In this document: positions 22,790-34,031 of the stretch, one piece after another
How positions within the stretch are numbered: the stretch's first letter is position 1
Layout: every line of letters starts with the position of its first letter
Source: Chimonanthus salicifolius
Lineage: Eukaryota > Streptophyta > Magnoliopsida > Laurales > Calycanthaceae
Direction of reading: 5' to 3'
Length of the DNA: 64,000 nt
Assembly: GCA_013350335.1 (NCBI GenBank)
Contig: CM023534.1
Location: forward strand, 22,587,302-22,651,301
Notes under the pieces: model-generated
Told to the model about the DNA's origin: nothing
Databases searched by the model: none
The model's input: the letters and a program-made list of their open reading frames with translations, nothing else
Position numbers and translations under genes: made by a program

Positions 22790-23990
22790 GTATTGTCCAT
22801 ATTCGCAATCCCCAATGGAGTGGCTAACAAGATAGAAAAGTTATACAAAAATTTCTTTTGGGGTGATCATCTGGAGAAGAGAAAAGTCCACTTAGTGGCC
22901 TGGTCGGAGGTTACTAAGGCGATTTTCAAAGGTGGTTTAGGTATTGTCCCTTTACGATTGAGAAATGAGGCTTTGTTATGTAAGTGGAGTTGGCGCTTTG
23001 GACATGAACCAAATGCCTTGTGGGTGCAAATTCTCTCCGCCAAGTACGGCACATTGGATATAAATAGGTGGAGTCTGGGGAGGAGGTGGACAAGTCAAGT
23101 TCTGGGTTGCTCAAGGCTTGATGGAGGGTGTGTCAGGGAGGACCGAGGTTGGTAAGTTGTTTAAGGAGCATCTTAGGCTACTTATGGGCAAGGGTAATGG
23201 TACTTTCTTTTGGCAGGACTTGTGGTTAGGAGATTGCCCCTTGAAAGTACGTTTCACAGACTGTTCAGGATTGCTCAAGATAAAGGGGCTTTGGTTCAAG
23301 ATGTTTTTTCATTGGGTCCCCAGGGAATTGTTTGGCATATTGACTTTAGGAGATCCCTTAGGTCTTTTGAGGTTGATACCTTGAATGAGCTCATTGCCCA
23401 ATTGATGGAATTTTCGGTGGACCTTGGGGGAGAAGATGAACTGGTGTCGGCAGGTGATTCATCGGGTTTCTTCTCAGTTAAGTCTTTGATTGAGGTGAGT
23501 AGTCAGTGTACCATTGATGGTGGCGGTCCCCAACCTCTAGTTTGGAAATGCCTTGCTCCTCCTAGAGCTCAACTGTTTGTATGGTGCTGTTTGAAAAGGA
23601 AACTTTTGACAAAGATTGACTTGAGAAGAAGAGGTATTTTGAGTGGGATGATAGTGACATTAGTTGCCCCCTTTGTGGCTTGGCTGATGAGACTATTGAC
23701 CATCTCTTTGCCACTTGTCCTTGACTTGAAAGCTATGGAGCTACTTTTTGGATCTCATGGGAGTTTCTTGGGTTTCCTTTAAATCGTTGGATGGCTGGGT
23801 GGGGTCCTGTTTCTTTCCTAATTGTAATCGAAGAAGGAAATTGACTTGGATCACGATTTCAACAGTGGTGTTTTGGTCTATCTGGAAGGAAAGGAATGCC
23901 AAGATCTTCGAGAACAAGTCTTTAGATGCCAAGGATCTCATTCAGAAACAGAAATGGAGATTGTGTGTCTCGCTTTGTTCAATCAAGGAG
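22790..23990 (+). pseudogene. LINE reverse transcriptase C-terminus and zf-RVT domain
   Basis: Bases 22793-23155 read MSIFAIPNGVANKIEKLYKN, then VHLVAWSEV, GGLGIVPLRLRNEALLCKW and WRFGHEPNALWVQILSAKYG, the standard stretch after the LINE RT core. Further on, PPRAQLFVWCCLKRKLLTKI and, in another frame, CPLCGLADETIDHLFATCP (about 23655-23715) give the Cys/His-rich zf-RVT domain. At least three frame changes are needed between about 23100 and 23900, so it is a pseudogene. The hAT-like element then interrupts it. Confidence 0.85.
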
Positions 23991-25035
23991 CAGGGCCGGC
24001 CTAACCATAAGGCAAGTTAAGCCGGCGCCTTAGGCCTCGTTTAAAAAAAGGCCCACTATTAGTTTCAAGTTGGGGATGGGTTTCAGTTTTGGGCATCACC
24101 ATTTTGAACCCAGATTTATTTGTGGGATAAATTTGAAAGACCCTTCTCTAATTTAATTAAATTGGAGATTTTAGATTGAAACAACGTCAGTTTTCCCCAT
24201 TCCCACCTAATCTGATCCAACACCAACCATTAGCCATTCCTCAAATTGGTTTCACACTGGGGATGGGTTTCAGTTTTGTGCTTCACCATTTTGAGCCCAT
24301 ATTTATTTGTGGGATAAATTTGAAGGACCCTTCTCTAATTTAATTAAATTAGAGATTTTAGATTGTTGTTTAAGCCCCTTAAACAAGACTAGTTTTTCCC
24401 CTTTCCCACCTAATCTGATCATACGCCAACCATTACTTGTGTTAGCCAAACTTAGGGTGCAGATTTTTTAATTCCTTTGTCTTTTGATTACTTTTTTAAT
24501 TCAGTTATTTATTCTTTTATTTGGTGCATGGTGATTGATACTAGATTGGTAATGCTGTAATGAAAAGATTGAAACAACAGAGTTTTGAGGTTTGGATATT
24601 TGAATATTGGTAGAATAATAATTGCTTACAGGCTTAAAATAGTGCTGAAATGCTGAAAATGTTTGGATATGCTAGAATTACTAGAATAATAGTTAAAGAT
24701 ATTGTTTGAAATGTTCTACACACAATGCAATCGAATGGATGAATAATTGAAGAAAAATTACCGTAAATTATCATTCTTGTCAAGGAGAATGAGAATATAA
24801 ATAATCTTCCATCAAAACTCAATGACAAAATATAAATGAAGAAATCATTTTCAGGTTGGACTCAACTGGATATTTACACCAGAGATCTATAAGAATTTTA
24901 GATAAATTCTTATTATTATATATAATTAAAATTTTAATTAAATATTACTTATAATAATATGTTAAATGTTAAATACCAAGAATGCCTCGTTTAGATTTTT
25001 TGCCTTAGGCCTCAACTTGTGTCTAGCCGGCCCTG
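23991..25035. mobile_element. Non-autonomous hAT-like element inserted in the LINE
   Basis: The left end CAGGGCCGGCCTAACC and the right end (complement ACAGGGCCGGCTAGACAC) are inverted. Both ends share a second block around GCCTTAGGCCT. TCAAGGAG flanks it on both sides (23983-23990 and 25036-25043), a perfect 8-bp TSD. The 1045-bp interior has no transposase. It carries a direct repeat: TGGGGATGGGTTTCAGTTTT starts at 24071 and again at 24258, a period of about 187 bp. Confidence 0.92.
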
Positions 25036-25153
25036 TCAAGGAGTTTAGCAAGTTTAAAGTTTCAAGTTTTTTCCAGTGCTGGGAGGGTGGTATGTTGTCT
25101 AGACCTCATAATCCAAAGAAGCTTGTGGATTGGTCCCATCCTCCATTTGGATC
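25036..25153 (+). pseudogene. LINE segment between the two nested insertions
   Basis: This short piece joins the upstream LINE part (to 23990) to the RNase H part (from 26702) once the two insertions and their TSDs are removed. It ends in GGATC, the TSD of the TRIM. Confidence 0.6.
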
Positions 25154-26696
25154 TGTAGAATTTTGGCTCAGTGTCCTTTCTCATTACTCCTTCTATAAAT
25201 AGATGTTACAATCCCTTAATAGGCAACCTTACAAATATAGTATGGTACAAACATAGAAGCGAAACCCTAAGGTTAACCCTTTCCTCTACTACTCCACAAA
25301 CTCGGCGGTGGTAAAGTGATGAGACTGGAACTAAGCGCTGAGAAGCGTTGATTCGGTAACCCCTTGGTGAAGATATCAGCTAGTTGATCCTGAGAGGAGA
25401 CAAAGGAGTGAAGGAGTGAAGATATTGGGATGAAGGAGCGAAGAAGTAGCAACGATCACGAGAGAGGGAGGCAGACTCTATGATTCATCGGAGAGGTCGG
25501 CGTGTACAGTAACAGAAGAGAATGTAGCGTCCGCAAAGAGAAGGGTTGTTTGTAGCAAGTGCCTGGAGTGGGATGGGGGTGACACGGCAGCCTTGTCTAC
25601 AACGGATTTGGCAGAAGAGGAAGATCTTAGCAGATGGAGGAAGGAAAGAACCGTGAGGAGGCGAGATCTGAGAAGATGTGACAACCCGACCCGCACAGTT
25701 TTGCTTTGGGCCCTGGCCCACATGACCAGGCCCAAAAGGCTTCACCTGGTATCAGAGTACGCAGCGAGATATTGTCCGCTTTGGGTCCACCACTCAAGGT
25801 TTTGTTTACACTATCCATCCATTGGGTTGGAAGGCCTCACAATGGAAAGGATTGCCCCCTCTCAAATAAAGCCCCCACAACCCAAGCTCCCAACCGATGT
25901 GGGACCTTGGGTGGGGGTGCTACAATCCACCCCCCCCTAAGATCCAGAGTCGTCCTCAGTTCTGTCTCGTCACACTAACAGGGGTCCACACACAGGCAAG
26001 CAAGTCACACAAGTAGAGAACCCTCACATCCGAGTGTTGAACCGTGCTCTGATACCACTTGTAACAACCTAACCCTACCCCATCATGATATTGTCCGCTT
26101 TGGGCCCTACCCGACCTGTACTATTTTTCTTTGGGCCCTGGCCCACATGGTTAGGCCCAAAAGGCCTCACCTAGTATCAGAGTACGCAGCGAGATATTAT
26201 CCTCTTTGGGTCCACCCCTCAAGGTTTTGTTTCCACTACCCATCCACTGGGCTGGAAGGCTTCACAATGAGGAGGGTTGCCCCCTATCAAATGAAGTCCC
26301 CCACCACCCAAGCTTCCAACCAATGTGGGACCTTTGGGTGGGGGTGCTACAGAAGACAACAGTCATGCAAGCAGATCAGAAAGGGTGAGATCGCTACCAG
26401 TGTAGAAAAGGGGTTGCTACAAGGAATCGTGGTTGGAATTGAAACTGGAATCCAACATAAGAGAGAAAAGAGGGAATGGTCTTTTTTTTTTGGGCAGGTA
26501 TGGGAGGGTGGGTGAAAAAAAAATTAGAGAGGGTTTAGATCGTGTGGCTTTGATTCCATGTAGAATTTTGGCTCAATGGCCTTTCTCATTACTCCTTGTA
26601 TAAATAGATGTTACAATCTCTTAATAGGGAACCTTACAAATATAGTATGGTACAAACATAGAAAGGCAACACTAGGGTTAACCCTTTCCTCTAATA
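25154..26696. mobile_element. TRIM retrotransposon with 138-bp LTRs, inserted in the LINE
   Basis: Two 138-bp direct repeats (25154-25291 and 26559-26696) start TGTAGAATTTTGGCTCA and end CTCTACTA or CTCTAATA. GGATC flanks both sides (25149-25153 and 26697-26701). The interior (25292-26558) has no retroviral gene. After removing the insertion, LINE sequence continues across the joined GGATC. It holds a second, smaller TRIM. Confidence 0.88.
25677..26351 (-). mobile_element. Second TRIM nested inside the first (minus strand)
   Basis: Two related repeats (25677-25924 and 26060-26351) both end on the plus strand in GGGTGCTACA. The flanks GAAGA (25672-25676 and 26352-26356) are a 5-bp TSD. On the minus strand the 135-bp interior begins with TGGTATCAGAGCACGG (primer binding site, plus 26043-26058) and ends with a G-rich polypurine tract (plus about 25925-25937), so the element reads on the minus strand. 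There is no coding region. The right LTR carries about 40 extra bases with a duplicated GATATTGTCCGCTTTGGG. Confidence 0.88.
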
Positions 26697-26701
26697 GGAT
26701 C

Positions 26702-27076
26702 TTGTAGTTTAATGTGGATGGAGCTTCCAGAGGTAAGCAGGGTCCAGCAGGGATCGAGGGTGTCCTTAGGGATCATTCAGGTTCCACGAGGGTGGTTTTT
26801 ACTTAATCAGTGGGGATTGTGGAGTCAAACGAGGCTGAACTTCTTAACATTAGGAGAGTCTTGACTTTAGGTACCGAGTTTAGGGGAAGAAAAGTAGTGA
26901 TTGAGAGTGACTCTTCCAATGTTGTTAAATGAGCCAGGGTTTGAAGGGTCCTCTTTGGAGGTTAATTACCTTGTAAGAGAGATTAAGGAATTGATCTCGG
27001 GCATGGAGGTGTCTTTTGCCCATATCAGTCGCTCAACCAATAGTATGATGGATTTCTTTGCGAAAAAACGGCATTG
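26702..27076 (+). pseudogene. LINE RNase H domain
   Basis: The frame reads FNVDGASRGKQGPAGIEGVL (about 26710-26770), the first strand and catalytic Asp of the plant LINE RNase H. ESNEAELLNIRRVLTL follows, then IESDSSNVVK with the later catalytic Asp, and SRSTNSMMDFFAKK near the end. A frameshift follows NVVK (about 26930). The stop is at about 27075, then a 3' UTR to the A-rich tail. Confidence 0.82.
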
Positions 27077-27291
27077 ATGGCACGATTCGCGGGACTTTTT
27101 ATTTTTTGGGGGATAGTTCATTTTGTACCAAGGGTGTTCTCATTGTAGTTCTTGGGTGTTGTAGCTTTTATTGCGCTTCTTCTTTTCTTTTGGTGTAAGT
27201 CTCTTAGACTTTGTTTTTCTTGTTCATCTACTTGCCTTTTTCTCAATATATTTTTCTATTACCGTTCAAAAAAAAATAATGAAGGAAAGGT

Positions 27292-28666
27292 TTTTCCTTA
27301 TGATAACATGAGTATCCTCATTTTATATTGGAGGTGACTAATCCTACATTGAAAGAAAGCTTTCCTCTATTGCTCTTTATCTTCCATCATAGAATAGATA
27401 TGCTAGAGAAGTTTTATAAGACCTATTCCGGGGAATTTGAGGAATTTCCACTCTCCATAAACAAAAAATGCTAATAGAAAAGGAAAAAATGCAAAGGAAA
27501 AAGAAATAACAGTCAAAACCACTTGGGAAGTGCAATCTCACTCTGTTTTTTTTCCACTGTGTCTGAAATAGCATAGGAAACTCGCAGCAAGCCTAGTCTC
27601 CAATGGCTTACAATAGTGAGGTCTTTATCCCAGGAAACCATTTACCATATTCTCTCGTTGTTTTAAATGTCATTTGAGATAAGTTTTTGAATAGAGTAGC
27701 CAAGGTCTCTTGATCTAGTCAGTTTCTGCAACACTGTCTAGACTAGATTGTTAAAATTTTTAGTGAAGGTAATGGAGGGCCAAACTTTGAAAACACCATA
27801 AATGGACTATTGAAATTATTCAAATCAATACCCGAAAACCATCTATGGGTTTGGACTCACATTAGGAGACAAAATTGAATGGCTAAAAGTGAGAACAAAA
27901 CAAATTAGCTAATCTTCAAGAACTATTGTATTTTTTTTCTTTTACGAAGGTGTCCAGACTTTTTGCACTTGACTAAGAGTAATACTCTCTATCTTTTGAG
28001 ATGGAGTGGGAATCGAACTCAAAACTCTCACTTCCTAAAATGAGTTCCTGACTATCATTCCAACCTCTTCAGAATGTCTCCACTTAATATATACTTTTTA
28101 TTGAGCTATATGTGATTCTCATTTCATCATCAATAAAATGTCAATTTTTATATTCCAATTTAGTGTTTTATATTGTGGTTGGTGAATGTGTTTTCATGGA
28201 GGTCTCTTGAGTATTGCACGCATTATGTTAAGGAGTTTTAGGACCTTAATCTCTTGAGTTGCAGATGCAATTACGCGCCTTATCAATCCCTATAATCATT
28301 TTTTTTTAAGCGACAGATAGGTAACAGTCATTTCTAAAACAATTGAGTCCTAATAACTAGGAATGTTCATCCATCTGGACCCGCGGCCCGAACTGACTTA
28401 AACAAATGTGTTTGAACAAACATTTTTATTTGAAGGGCTAAACTCGAGATTTTTCTAAGTACTCTTTATATAAGAGGATGGACTTGGGCTTTTACTTAAA
28501 GCTCATAGAGGCATGTTGGGATTTTAGGCTTGTTTATTTTCATATATATCATATACATATATCACAAGGTCGTGTGTAACACATTTTTTATTTTGTAAAT
28601 TGAAAATCTAATTGTACAAATTGAAAACAAACTTAAAGACCTAATTGTTAACAAAGTTCATCATAA
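27292..28666. other. Intergenic, no recognised feature
   Basis: AT-rich sequence with several T-runs. No ORF, TIR or RNA could be supported. Bases 28370-28530 have GGGCTT-type repeats that may be the edge of a decayed MITE. Confidence 0.45.
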
Positions 28667-28785
28667 AATTCAATTTCTAGTCACTTGATCTTAACGGTCA
28701 AAATCAACAGATGTCCTTGAATATTTTTAAGGGCATCTACCAACTTTGACAATTAAGATCAAGTGGCTAAAATTGAATTTTTAAT
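28667..28785. repeat. Foldback (inverted repeat) sequence
   Basis: The left arm around TTCAATTTCTAGTCACTTG and the right arm around CAAGTGGCTAAAATTGAA pair over about 45 bp with few mismatches, around a short loop near 28728. It could be a small foldback element or MITE core; no TSD was identified. Confidence 0.6.
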
Positions 28786-29024
28786 TGATTTTTAATTGGA
28801 TGGTAGATCTTTAAATCTAGTTTCAATATGTATAGTTATATTTTTAAATTACAAAAATAAAAGTAAAAAATAAAAATAGTGCCAAGTACAACCTTATGAC
28901 CAGTTACAAAATAAGCAAACTTTAAAAGGCGGGTTCATGCTTTATATATTTTAATCAGACAGGCTTGGGCTTTAACCTTTGAAAACTCGATGGGCTTTAG
29001 ACGAGCTCGAGCTTTTATAGATAT

Positions 29025-29263
29025 CAGGGTTCCAAAAAACGGTGGACCAAAGATCTCGGTGTCTCGACCGAGATCTCAGCTCCACCATTTTCTGGCCGAT
29101 ATATCATTGATATCAAGCGATATTTTTTTCTCTCTTTTTTTTTTTTTCTTTACAAATCTTTACAAATCTCGGCTGTATCGGCCGAGATCTCGCCCATACG
29201 GCCGATACATCTCATCTCAGGCATAAAAAACCTGAGATATCTGGAGCCTTTGTTTAACCCCTG
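29025..29263. mobile_element. hAT-like MITE, CGGCCGAT family (copy a)
   Basis: The left end CAGGGTTCCAAA and the right end (complement CAGGGGTTAAAC) are inverted. ATAGATAT flanks both sides (29017-29024 and 29264-29271), a perfect 8-bp TSD. The 239-bp interior is full of TCGGCCGA and GAGATCTCGGC motifs and T-runs. No coding capacity. Confidence 0.9.
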
Positions 29264-29861
29264 ATAGATATAAATAGGGTCAAACATTTTTTTGACAAAG
29301 CCCAATCTAAACTCGACACCTCAACAGGCCTACTAATAAATATTGCTTGTAAGGATGTACTAATAACACTTATAGTGGGATATAAAGTTCCATCATATGA
29401 CTTTTTGAATGGAAGCAGTATCCATTAACTATCCCAAGATCTGATTTCTTTTAATGTAGATCTGAAGCTTTGCCTCTACGAAGCACCCCTAGACATGTAA
29501 CTGTTCTAAATTGGATTTCCATCATTTCTACAATTTCAAAAGTATTTTAAGAATGCATTACTAAGAACCCCTTTAAGGATATAACTTGTAGGGTTAACAA
29601 CTTCACCCAACATTGAATGAAGTGACTTTGAGTTACTGATGATATTATGATCCGTCAATAGACTGAGTTTAACTCAACAGTTGGTCATCTAAATTTGACT
29701 CAGCAGTTTCAGTTTTATCAACTCAACTCAGCAGTTTAATTTTTGAATTGGATGAACTCCCACAGTTGGACGGTTGCATCACAGTTGGACAGTTGTTGTA
29801 TTTTCTCACGCAAGGATTGCTTGTAGGCATCATTCTCAGGCAAGCAAATGGGTATTCCACC

Positions 29862-29932
29862 TAGGGGTCAAAACCATATCATATCGGCCGATACAATTTC
29901 ACCATTCGTATCGATCGATATTCGGACCCCTG
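29862..29932. mobile_element. hAT-like MITE, CGGCCGAT family (copy b, 71 bp)
   Basis: The left end TAGGGGTCAAAACC and the right end CGGACCCCTG match the family termini. ATTCCACC and ATTCCACA flank it (7 of 8 bases agree). The interior keeps only ATCGGCCGATAC and a few bases, so it is a deletion derivative. Confidence 0.75.
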
Positions 29933-30268
29933 ATTCCACATTGGGAGTACTCTACCGTTGGGTCATTACATAAACAGATAATGGGTTACATTAAAACTTG
30001 CCATTGGGCCCTGACGTAGGAGTGGGAATCAAGTGTATTTGGTGTGAAAAATGAAGAAACGAATACTGTTGAGTCGGTGAATATTTGTAAAATCTCTCAA
30101 ATTATAGTGGAAATTTTGTTTAAATTGGTAAGTGGAAGTTTCTCTAATTTAAAGGGTTTTATTACATTAAAAAATATTCGTATCAGTTATTTTTATTTTC
30201 TCATTTTAAGTGAGAGTTATTGTTGTGTTGCCGGTGTGGAAAGATCCTATGTCCTCCTCGGTCAGTGA

Positions 30269-31523
30269 GAGAGTGGGGATCATATTATTAATCATTTTGA
30301 TTAAATTTTTATAGTTCTTTTCGACAACACCATTGTCCTAAAGTATATATATCCATGATACAAGTATATATATCCATGATACATTGTGTTACTATATCAT
30401 TTTTGTTTTAGAAATCTAGCAAATGAATCTAATTGCAACCAATTTCATCTTATTTACCATTAATACTATTTGTTGATGCCTAGTTATTAGCACCATTCTC
30501 CTACATGAGCTTTGAGGAGTCCAATCTGAGTAAATGAGGCACAAATGTAAAAAGTCCAAAGATTCTGCATCAATAAAGTACTGAAGTTTTGTAGGATATG
30601 GTCTTCAGTGTTATTTGTTAAGTCTAGTGATTATTTAAATGCCAATTTTGTGACAAATCATCCAATTAAATAGAAAATATAGAAGATTCAGTGACTAATT
30701 CTATTTCATTGATTTTGTTGAAATAATTACAAAGTACATAGCTAAAAAGTAGCCAATGACATTTAGTTAATTAAAATATAAATTGAATAGAAAGCTAAAG
30801 CTTATTACAAACTTCAAAAGAAAATAAATTTACTAAAAGAAAACTGCAATGTTTATAATTAGAAACTAAATGCTCAAAATGGTCTAAAGCATGAACTGAT
30901 GAATTAAAAAAAAAAAAAAACATCATCCTTTAAAAAAGAGTAATGATATTTACACCAGTATAATTTCTAAGGATACACTGATGGAAAAAAAAATCTGGAG
31001 GTTTCCCAGACTAAACCCTTTTACGAGGTTTTCTCACTGTTGGGGAGAGAGAGAGAGAAGCAACTCGGAACAAGAGGTACACGAACTGTGTTCGTTTGAT
31101 TTGGAGAGGGGTAGACTTGGGAAAGGTGGTTGGCTATGGAAATAAGGATGGCATGGATTGATTGGATGGTGACTGGGATTGGGTGGCTCAGGCAAAGGAG
31201 GGGAGGAGAAGAGAGGAATGGCTGGCTGTGGAAGGGGCAGGGTTGTTCACGGTGGAAGGACGGTTAATGGAAGGTGAGGCGTGGCAATGTTGGCTGGAAA
31301 CGGATCTGGATCGAGCAGAAGGGGACGATGAAAGGGCAGGCAGACAACAGGTTGTTGGGCGGCTGGGCAAGAGAGGCAAACCCCATCTGCATTGAGCGTC
31401 AGCGAGAATGGACGGTGGTCCGTAGATCACCATCGGTGGTATCCACGAAGGAAGGTTCTTCGTCACGTGCGCGCTCCAACCCTCCGCATCGATCGTGCTG
31501 AGGCGAACGATTGCAGCCGAATC
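30269..31523. other. Intergenic, with a 21-bp tandem duplication
   Basis: AAGTATATATATCCATGATAC occurs twice in tandem (30341-30361 and 30362-30382). The rest is AT-rich to about 31020. A GA-rich tract (31044-31058) and a more GC-rich stretch (31080-31500) follow, whose ORFs lack any family resemblance. Confidence 0.5.
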
Positions 31524-31531
31524 ATTTGGAC

Positions 31532-31813
31532 TAGGGCTGGAACTTAGGTCGGGACGGGTCGGATTCTATAAAACTCAATCCGACTCCTGTTGATATTTAT
31601 AAAATCCGACCCGATCCGAATCAATTCGAATTCTGATCCGACCTGTATTTAGAACTTATTTTAGCTCAATTTTAGTCGGGTCGAGTTGGATTAACTTGTA
31701 AAATCCTCAACTTAACCTGACTCGAATTCCATGTAGATTTTTATCTTCTTAACCCGACTCGATCCGACCCACTGATCTAAAATTCTCGACCCGACCCTGA
31801 GTTGCAGTCCCTA
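31532..31813. mobile_element. hAT-like MITE, GGGTCGGG family
   Basis: The left end TAGGGCTGGAACTTAGGTC and the right end (complement TAGGGACTGCAACTCAGGGTC) are inverted. The flanks ATTTGGAC (31524-31531) and ATTGGAC (31814-31820) look like an 8-bp TSD with one base lost. The interior is made of CGACCCGA/TCGGGTCG repeats. It is the only copy of this family in the window with both ends. Confidence 0.75.
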
Positions 31814-32100
31814 ATTGGACAGTCAAGCCGGAGTCTTTTGGGGCTGTAAGAGCAATGAGTTGTCTTCTGATTTTACTATTTTCATTTTATTGTTTTCTTA
31901 ATTGTTTTCCTTATTTTTTGTTATATCTTCCTTGATTGAAGGAAAGACTGCTTTATTATTGCCTGAAATGAAAATAAGAATAATGAGAAAATTTATCTTC
32001 AATCAACTCACAGGAGTTAAAAGGTCAGGACGCCCTCTAAGTCGTCATTCCTGTTATAAACTAAGAAATTGTGTATTACTCATCAAGTCTATTATATATA

Positions 32101-33899
32101 TGAAAGTCCCATTTCATGGTGTTAGAATAACATGAATGACCCTAGAGGGGGGGTGAATAGGTCAATCCCATTTTCCATGGTGTTTATAAATTTCTTGATT
32201 GTTTTAAGTGCAGCGGAACATTAATCAAGAGATTTGTTTAATGTGATAGATTATTTCTAATTTCTTTAAACGACCACACTAAGATTATCACCCTTTACAT
32301 TTTGTTTGATTATCGATGCTTGTGCACAATGTATAAAATTAAGATAATCAACATGCAAACTACATAAAGATCAAATACCATAAGACCAATTTAAAGTGGT
32401 TCGGTTAGCCAACTTACATCCAGTGTTAGAACTAACTCAACCTTGAGTTATCCCCTAAATCCACTAAGTGGGGACTTACACCCTCACAATTAGAGTAGGA
32501 ATTCTACCTCACTCAATCGGCTGAAAATTTCACCCTACCACTATAGAATAAGAATTCCGTCTATCAATTTGGTTGAGAATTCCACCCACTAATGTGCTAG
32601 AGACGACGCTCTAGAATTTTTTTATAGTGGTTCCGAAGTCAATCCTCCTTAATCCACTTTCGGGACAAGGTTTTAAAATAAAATTAAAACCAAGAAGCAT
32701 TTGTCTTTATAGCTCTATCTCTTGATGTGTGCATATTCAAGATCCACCCAATGTGTGCCAACGCTCAGCCTTATAGCCGTCGTAAAGCAATCACAATCCA
32801 AAGCGACAAAGAAACTGGTTGTACCAAAGATTTCCTAGTTTATTATCCTTTCCTCTCTCTCACAAACTCAATCCTATATAGTTAGCTTGTATTAGATTCC
32901 CCAAGTTTAAGCACGAGAGAAGGAGTGATCATTCTGTTGGCCCTTATTTAAGCTCATTGATAATGATGAGGGTCCAACTGATTTTGCCAAAAGATGACAA
33001 CTGGTTGCATAACGATTGATTGTATAAAGAAGGCAAATAGTTGCAGCAACAGTAATGTACCGACAGGTCGGACGCACCGAAGGGTCAGGTGAATAAAAAT
33101 GTTACCGTTCAACAACTCGACCGTGCGCATTAATGCACGCCCAACGGTAATAATCTTATGGGTCGATAGGTCGGTGTCGCATATGGGTCGACAGTTATTG
33201 CACCGAGAGGCTCAGTCTGGGGCAACACCATACTGACAGAGTTTCAAGTCCAAAAATTACTCTTACCCAGAACAATCTGTCGCCCTTTATCGAGGAGTCA
33301 ATCCTCGTACTCTCGATCGATCTTAATATACCGAGATGTCTATTTCTTCGAGAGCCCACTTGATTTTACAGTCTAGAACTCATAAGTCTTTTACCGATGA
33401 GTCGTCGACCACTAGGGGTCGTTTAAGATTATCACTGAGGAGTCAGTGCATAAGAGACTCTCGGTCATATATTTTCCCAGAATGACAGTTCTATGATCCA
33501 AAACCTATGTCAATCTGGTCAACCAGTCTTTGACCACGATGGATCGATCCTATCTCCACCGAGGGATCGGTGAGTATGGCTGGTCGAGCTGATAGTGAAA
33601 CCAAATACATATTTCTAAGTTGAGTTCCAATTCATTGCCAAGCTTCCTTTCTAGGCTTTTTATGATTTTACTATTTGTTCAACTAAGCGTAGGGATAATC
33701 CTCTCTAAGGCGTGGGTGCCACCTAAAATCATTTATGGCCATAATACCTGTTTTATGATTGCCATAATGATGAGCTTCAATCCGGTGGAGCATGATTTTC
33801 ATTCTTGATCACCTTCGGTCTTCAAACTTCTAGCAAGTGTTTTTTCTCGAGTCATGGAATTAACAAACTTTAGGACTCAACAAAGCCGAGGCACTAACA
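32101..33899 (-). mobile_element. Solo LTR of the gag-only element family
   Basis: On the minus strand it runs from TGTTAGTGCCTCGGC (from 33899) to ATGGGACTTTCA (32101), matching 4084-5742 over its length. ATATA flanks it (32096-32100 and 33900-33904). It is a solo LTR, left by recombination between two LTRs, inside the 176-bp LTR of another element. Its end sequence confirms where the 5' LTR at 4084 ends. Confidence 0.92.
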
Positions 33900-34031
33900 A
33901 TATATATAGCTTCTAGCCGACTCTAGGGCTATTTCACTTCTAAACTAATCTTAACTCAAATACATCTCTAAATACAGATTACCCAAATTGAGAATCCTAA
34001 TTCTAATATAACTCCTAATTATATTCTAACA

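Larger units (their letters stand above)
22790..27277 (+). mobile_element. 5'-truncated LINE with polyA tail, hosting three nested elements
   Basis: The insertion ends in an A-rich tail (about 27268-27277). It is flanked by AATGAAGGGAAGGT (22776-22789) and AATGAAGGAAAGGT (27278-27291), a 14-bp TSD with one mismatch. Coding remnants are the end of the reverse transcriptase, a zf-RVT domain and an RNase H. The first two thirds (endonuclease and RT core) are missing, as expected of incomplete target-primed reverse transcription. The body is split by a hAT-like element (23991-25035) and a TRIM (25154-26696) that carries another TRIM (25677-26351). Confidence 0.88.

Noticed and set aside
25593..25940. 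Open frames of 60-115 codons on both strands
   Set aside because: They overlap TRIM LTRs, where the same frames recur in the second LTR; not genes.
28981..29226. 78-codon plus-strand frame
   Set aside because: It runs through the left boundary of the MITE at 29025, so it is a chance frame.
31162..31501. Overlapping Trp/Gly/Arg-rich frames on both strands
   Set aside because: GC-richer stretch with overlapping frames on both strands, no family resemblance and no promoter.
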